In this document: positions 60,988 to 64,000 of the stretch, in pieces | Position numbering within the stretch: the stretch's first letter is position 1 | Layout: each line of letters begins with the position of its first letter | Assembly (NCBI GenBank): GCA_033060915.1 | Contig: CM065389.1 | Location: 10,780,001 to 10,844,000, forward strand | Reading direction: 5' to 3' | Length of the DNA stretch: 64,000 nucleotides | DNA from: Euryodendron excelsum | Lineage: Eukaryota > Streptophyta > Magnoliopsida > Ericales > Pentaphylacaceae | The notes under the pieces: model-generated | What the model saw: the letters and a program-made list of their open reading frames with translations, nothing else | The model's database searches: none | What the model was told of the DNA's origin: nothing | Program-made: the position numbers and the translations under genes

Positions 60988-61843
60988 GAAAAACTCTACT
61001 CCCATTACTCGTGACATCCCATCCTTTGATTTGACAATTAAAAGTTTTTAGTTTTTTTATTTTGCCCATAGTCTCACATTTTTATTTCAATATTACCATC
61101 AACTTTAATTTTTTTGATAATTTTTTTTCTTTTACTCCCATTTTCCACTTTTTTATTAAAAAAAATTTAATCAAAATTTTTTAATTTTTTTTACGCTCAC
61201 CTCCTGGATTTTTATATAAATAAAACTTTTATGGTCAAATTTTATAATTTCTTTTACTCCCACCTCTCAATTTTTTATTAAAAAAAAATTTGGTCAAAAT
61301 TTTTTAATTTCTTTTTACTCTCACCTCCTGAATTTTTATATAAATAAAATTTTTATGATCAAATTTTATAATTTCTTTTACTCTCATCTCCCGGTTTTTA
61401 TAAAACAAAGAAATTTTGATCAAAATTTTTTAATTTTTTTAAATTTCTCTCTATTTATAAAATTTAATGCAAAACTAAATAAGATAATTTTTTTTTGAAA
61501 ACACTAAATTAAAATAATTTAGATTTGTTTCTTGAGACTATTTTGGGAATTAATAATGTATTTTTTACTAGTTTAATTTGTCATAAAAACATAAACAAAA
61601 AATAATAATTTTTAACATATCAATACAGTGGACAAAAAATTACTGATGTAACCCTTATTTTTTTTATTCTTTTCTTATTTTTTTAAAAAATTAAATTAAT
61701 CAAAACAAAATAAAAATAAAATATAAACTATTGATATATGTTTAACCGGCCAAAAAAAGAATAATGACAAAACCGGACAAAAAATTACTCCCCCGTCCCA
61801 TCTTTCCACCTCCCGTGTCAGGGGAGTGGGAGTAATGCCTCTC
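60988..61843. mobile_element. Mutator-like non-autonomous element with internal tandem repeats
   Basis: Flanked by the 9-base duplication TTATTTCTC (60979-60987 and 61844-61852). Imperfect inverted ends share TACTCCCATTACTC (left) and the complement of GCATTACTCCCACT (right). The block 1 sister near 40020 lacks it. Bases 61100-61440 are a tandem array of related ~120-base units alternating TTTTTAATTTCTTTTACTC and TATATAAATAAAA themes. Confidence 0.75.
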
Positions 61844-61975
61844 TTATTTCTCAATCTATTTTCTTATCGATCGACAAGACACATGATAGTGAGACCCAAA
61901 GTAATAAATATATGTGGAACTCATTCATATATTTATTTATGGGTGAGAAAATAAATTGATCAGAAACTGAATTTG

Positions 61976-62476
61976 TTTTTTTTTTTTTTTTGACAGGGAA
62001 AATATACAACTAAAACACTAGCTAGTAGCTACTACTACTAGGCAAATCTAACTGAATCAACTTCAGCAACTGTCGGAAAGAGCCACCAAAGGATGATACC
62101 ATTTTCCTCCCATTGCTTGAGCAGCTACCCAGTGGGCAAATTCATTCGCAGAACGGGGATCCTACACAAAAGACAAAGTCTTATCTCTGGCCAAAACTTT
62201 GATATCTTCGGCAATAAAAGTAATCTCGCACCTACCTCCTGAATTGGATTTGTCCAAATTATTTAAAATCAGAGCTGAATAAGTCTCGAAAATAGCTGGG
62301 GAATTCCTCCTGCTAGCCATACAGCATGCTACCTGAATAGCTGAATGGCCCAGGCTTCAGTAGCCAAAGTAGAGGAAACTCTGATTCTACATCCAGAGCT
62401 TCACCAGCAGAGTTTCTGGCATTGACTACGTATTCTCCCTTCTTCTGGCTAGCATTAAAAGCTTCATCACAATTAT
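61976..62476 (-). mobile_element. LINE 3' fragment with RNase H relic (block 3 copy)
   Basis: The poly-A is seen as T at 61976-61992. On the minus strand the frame FNASQKKGEYVVNARNSAGE is recognisable as the start of an RVT_3-type RNase H, followed by frameshifted remains (AEDIKVLARD, SANEFAHWVAAQAM). It is the same fragment as 40141-40604, here extending further at its 5' side. Confidence 0.7.
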
Positions 62477-62722
62477 GGAGGTGTTTGGATCGGCAACTTA
62501 TATGCTATAAGTTATATTTAAAAATTATTTTTTAAGTGATTTTTTATAAAAATGTAAAAAGTTCATAAGTGACTTTTTTTAGTAGAGTTTTGGTAAATAA
62601 CTTTTTTTAAGTGACTTTCTTAAATGGCTTATTTGAGGGTGAGCTAATAACATTTTAAAAATAATTAAGCAAGTTTTAAGTTCAAGCGGCCAAGCCATAA
62701 TAAGCTATGTCCAAATAACTCC
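62477..62722. mobile_element. 246-bp MITE
   Basis: Ends GGAGGTGTTTGGA and the complement GGAGTTATTTGGA, flanked by TAT on both sides (62474-62476 and 62723-62725). AT-rich, non-coding. It abuts the LINE fragment. Confidence 0.65.
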
Positions 62723-63633
62723 TATGTTTAATATAATCCTCTCTTGAAGGGCTCCCTTCTACTGACGTTACTCGGATCATTTCTCCTAATCATAGGAGCC
62801 TGCGACTAAGCAGCTTGAAGGAAATCAAAAGAGGCCATCCTAGCTTTTGAATAGTTGACTCGGAATTTACAGAGCATCACTAGAGATAAACTCATTTCGG
62901 TATTCAAAAACTGGTATATGTATAGCATTTTACCAGACGAATAGATTGTGGAATTGGTTGGAGGGCTATAGCAGAGTCTGCATTTTTGTCTCAAAACCGT
63001 GGCATCCACATACAGGGTAGTCGTCTAAACAAAATTTCTGTAGGCCATCATCTTCTAAATCTTGTAATGGATACCAGCCTTCATCTTTCGGGCTAAGTCG
63101 GTACCATATTAATCAACCATCTTCCAACCAAGCAGGACATACATGGGTTAAAGCTGTTCAGCTCAAAAATTTTGGTGGGGATTAGAGATTTTAGCTACTT
63201 CTAGAAACACCCTTTGACCATAATTAGGTACTAAATTACAGTTTGGTGTTTCGTTTCAATGTGACTCGTAGTTGGTTCAGGTCCTATTATCCATCGACAA
63301 TGATGATATCAATTGAACACTCACAATTAGTCCATTTTCAATACTAAAATCTTATCAGAAATTGGGCATACAATCGTTAGATGGCAGAAAATGGCATCAA
63401 TTGCTAACTTTTCGTTTCGATTTTTTTCCCCGACATCGTATACAAGAACTCCAATTCTAATAAATAAATAAACCAACAAATTCATGAAAACTCAATTGAA
63501 AATACACACATTGGAGGGTGCTCCTCAGACAAAGTCTGTTATGAACCATTGTATCTTCAATCTTGTAAAGCTGAAGATAGATTCTTCAACCTGGGCTTGC
63601 TATCTTATGCCACTGCAAAGCATTTTGGCTTGG
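62723..63633. other. spacer upstream of A6 on the plus strand (A6 downstream region)
   Basis: Contains stretches matching the A1 downstream spacer (GGAATTGGTTGGAGGGCTAT near 62951, like 34290), mixed with sequence not seen elsewhere in the window. No B gene relic is recognised here. Confidence 0.45.
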
Positions 63634-63855
63634 CTAGCCCTTGTGGCCTAGCGTTACAGCTTCTTTGCTATCGGATTCCGGCAACGACACAACGGTTGGA
63701 TGGATCTTCTTGAACATCCCAAAGAAGCAACCGTTGGATATTTTCCTTTGATGAGCAATCACTCGGCTCTGATCTTTTCCCTCTTCCAAGCTCTTCATCT
63801 TCTCCTTGTGGAGTTTTCGCATCACGTAAGCTTCAGCAAGGCCAGTGGTAGCCAT
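63634..63855 (-). CDS. small-protein gene A6
   Basis: A 73-residue ORF from the conserved ATG, with GCFFGMFKKIHP intact and TLGHKG at the end. It differs from A2 and A4 mainly by Arg37 and by Glu60 in the SLPESD tail. The upstream region is cut by the window end, so the expected ocs-like site cannot be checked; a short ATATATATA tract lies near 63949. Function unknown. Confidence 0.75.
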   Translation of the reverse strand: MATTGLAEAYVMRKLHKEKMKSLEEGKDQSRVIAHQRKISNGCFFGMFKKIHPTVVSLPESDSKEAVTLGHKG

Positions 63856-64000
63856 GGACAAGAGTGATATATGAGAAACTTGTTCTTTGAAATGGGTTGT
63901 TGTTTGATGATCTTTTGGTGATAAGTTTGGGGGAGACCAGAGGGAGATATATATAAAAGTTTGTATGTACAGGCTTGGAGCGCAAGCAAAGGATTGATTA

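Larger units (their letters stand above)
54896..62476. repeat. array block 3 (B4, A5, B5 and spacers)
   Basis: Direct-orientation counterpart of the B1-A2-B2 part of block 1, extended by later insertions at 55214, 57619, 58023, 59657 and 60988. Each insertion except the first has clear target duplications, and the sister sequence in block 1 is unoccupied. Convergent B4 and A5 have 3' ends 713 bases apart. Confidence 0.8.

Noticed and set aside
1..64000. CRISPR arrays, operons, tRNA and rRNA genes
   Set aside because: No spaced short direct repeats of CRISPR type and no recognisable RNA gene were seen; the sequence is plant nuclear DNA. A covariance-model scan was not possible here.

Overview
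The window is nuclear DNA of a flowering plant, most likely a eudicot. Reasons: AT-rich DNA with GT-AG introns, a conserved plant NT-C2 gene, plant-type LINEs with RNase H, Copia and other LTR elements, and hAT-, Mutator- and Harbinger-like elements. No bacterial, organellar, rRNA, tRNA or CRISPR feature was recognised.

Layout. (1) 1-7012, minus strand: the 5' part of an NT-C2 coiled-coil protein gene; five coding exons and a leader exon are visible and the gene runs off the left edge. (2) 7160-21649: a ~4.4 kb sequence present twice in direct orientation, with a 5.5 kb decayed LINE exactly between the copies. Copy 2 also holds a Mutator-type foldback element whose empty site is intact in copy 1. 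(3) 21154-29030: nested transposons, namely a hAT-like foldback, a 3.2 kb solo LTR inside an older LTR-like repeat, and a non-autonomous hAT element. (4) 29928-63855: an array of very short genes. Type A genes (minus strand, 73 codons, open) alternate with related type B genes (plus strand, mostly broken). The order is A0, relic, A1, B1, A2, B2, A3, B3, A4, B4, A5, B5, A6. The array grew by segmental duplication and was then interrupted by a LINE, a 6 kb Copia element, a solo LTR and many small DNA transposons, several datable by empty sites in sister blocks.

How the parts relate. A and B encode the same kind of basic small protein: an N-terminal helix-like stretch ending in LHKEKMK and a GCF...FKK-HP motif. 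In the clear pairs B and A converge with 3' ends ~0.71 kb apart, while A and the next B diverge with starts ~1.55 kb apart once later insertions are subtracted. Every A gene whose upstream region lies in the window carries, about 200-255 bp upstream of its ATG, a 20-base sequence that resembles the plant ocs/as-1 element bound by TGA bZIP factors. I infer an inducible stress or defence gene array under birth-and-death evolution; the protein function is unknown to me. The array with its promoter element, and the LINE between two 4.4 kb direct repeats, are the two most unusual things here.
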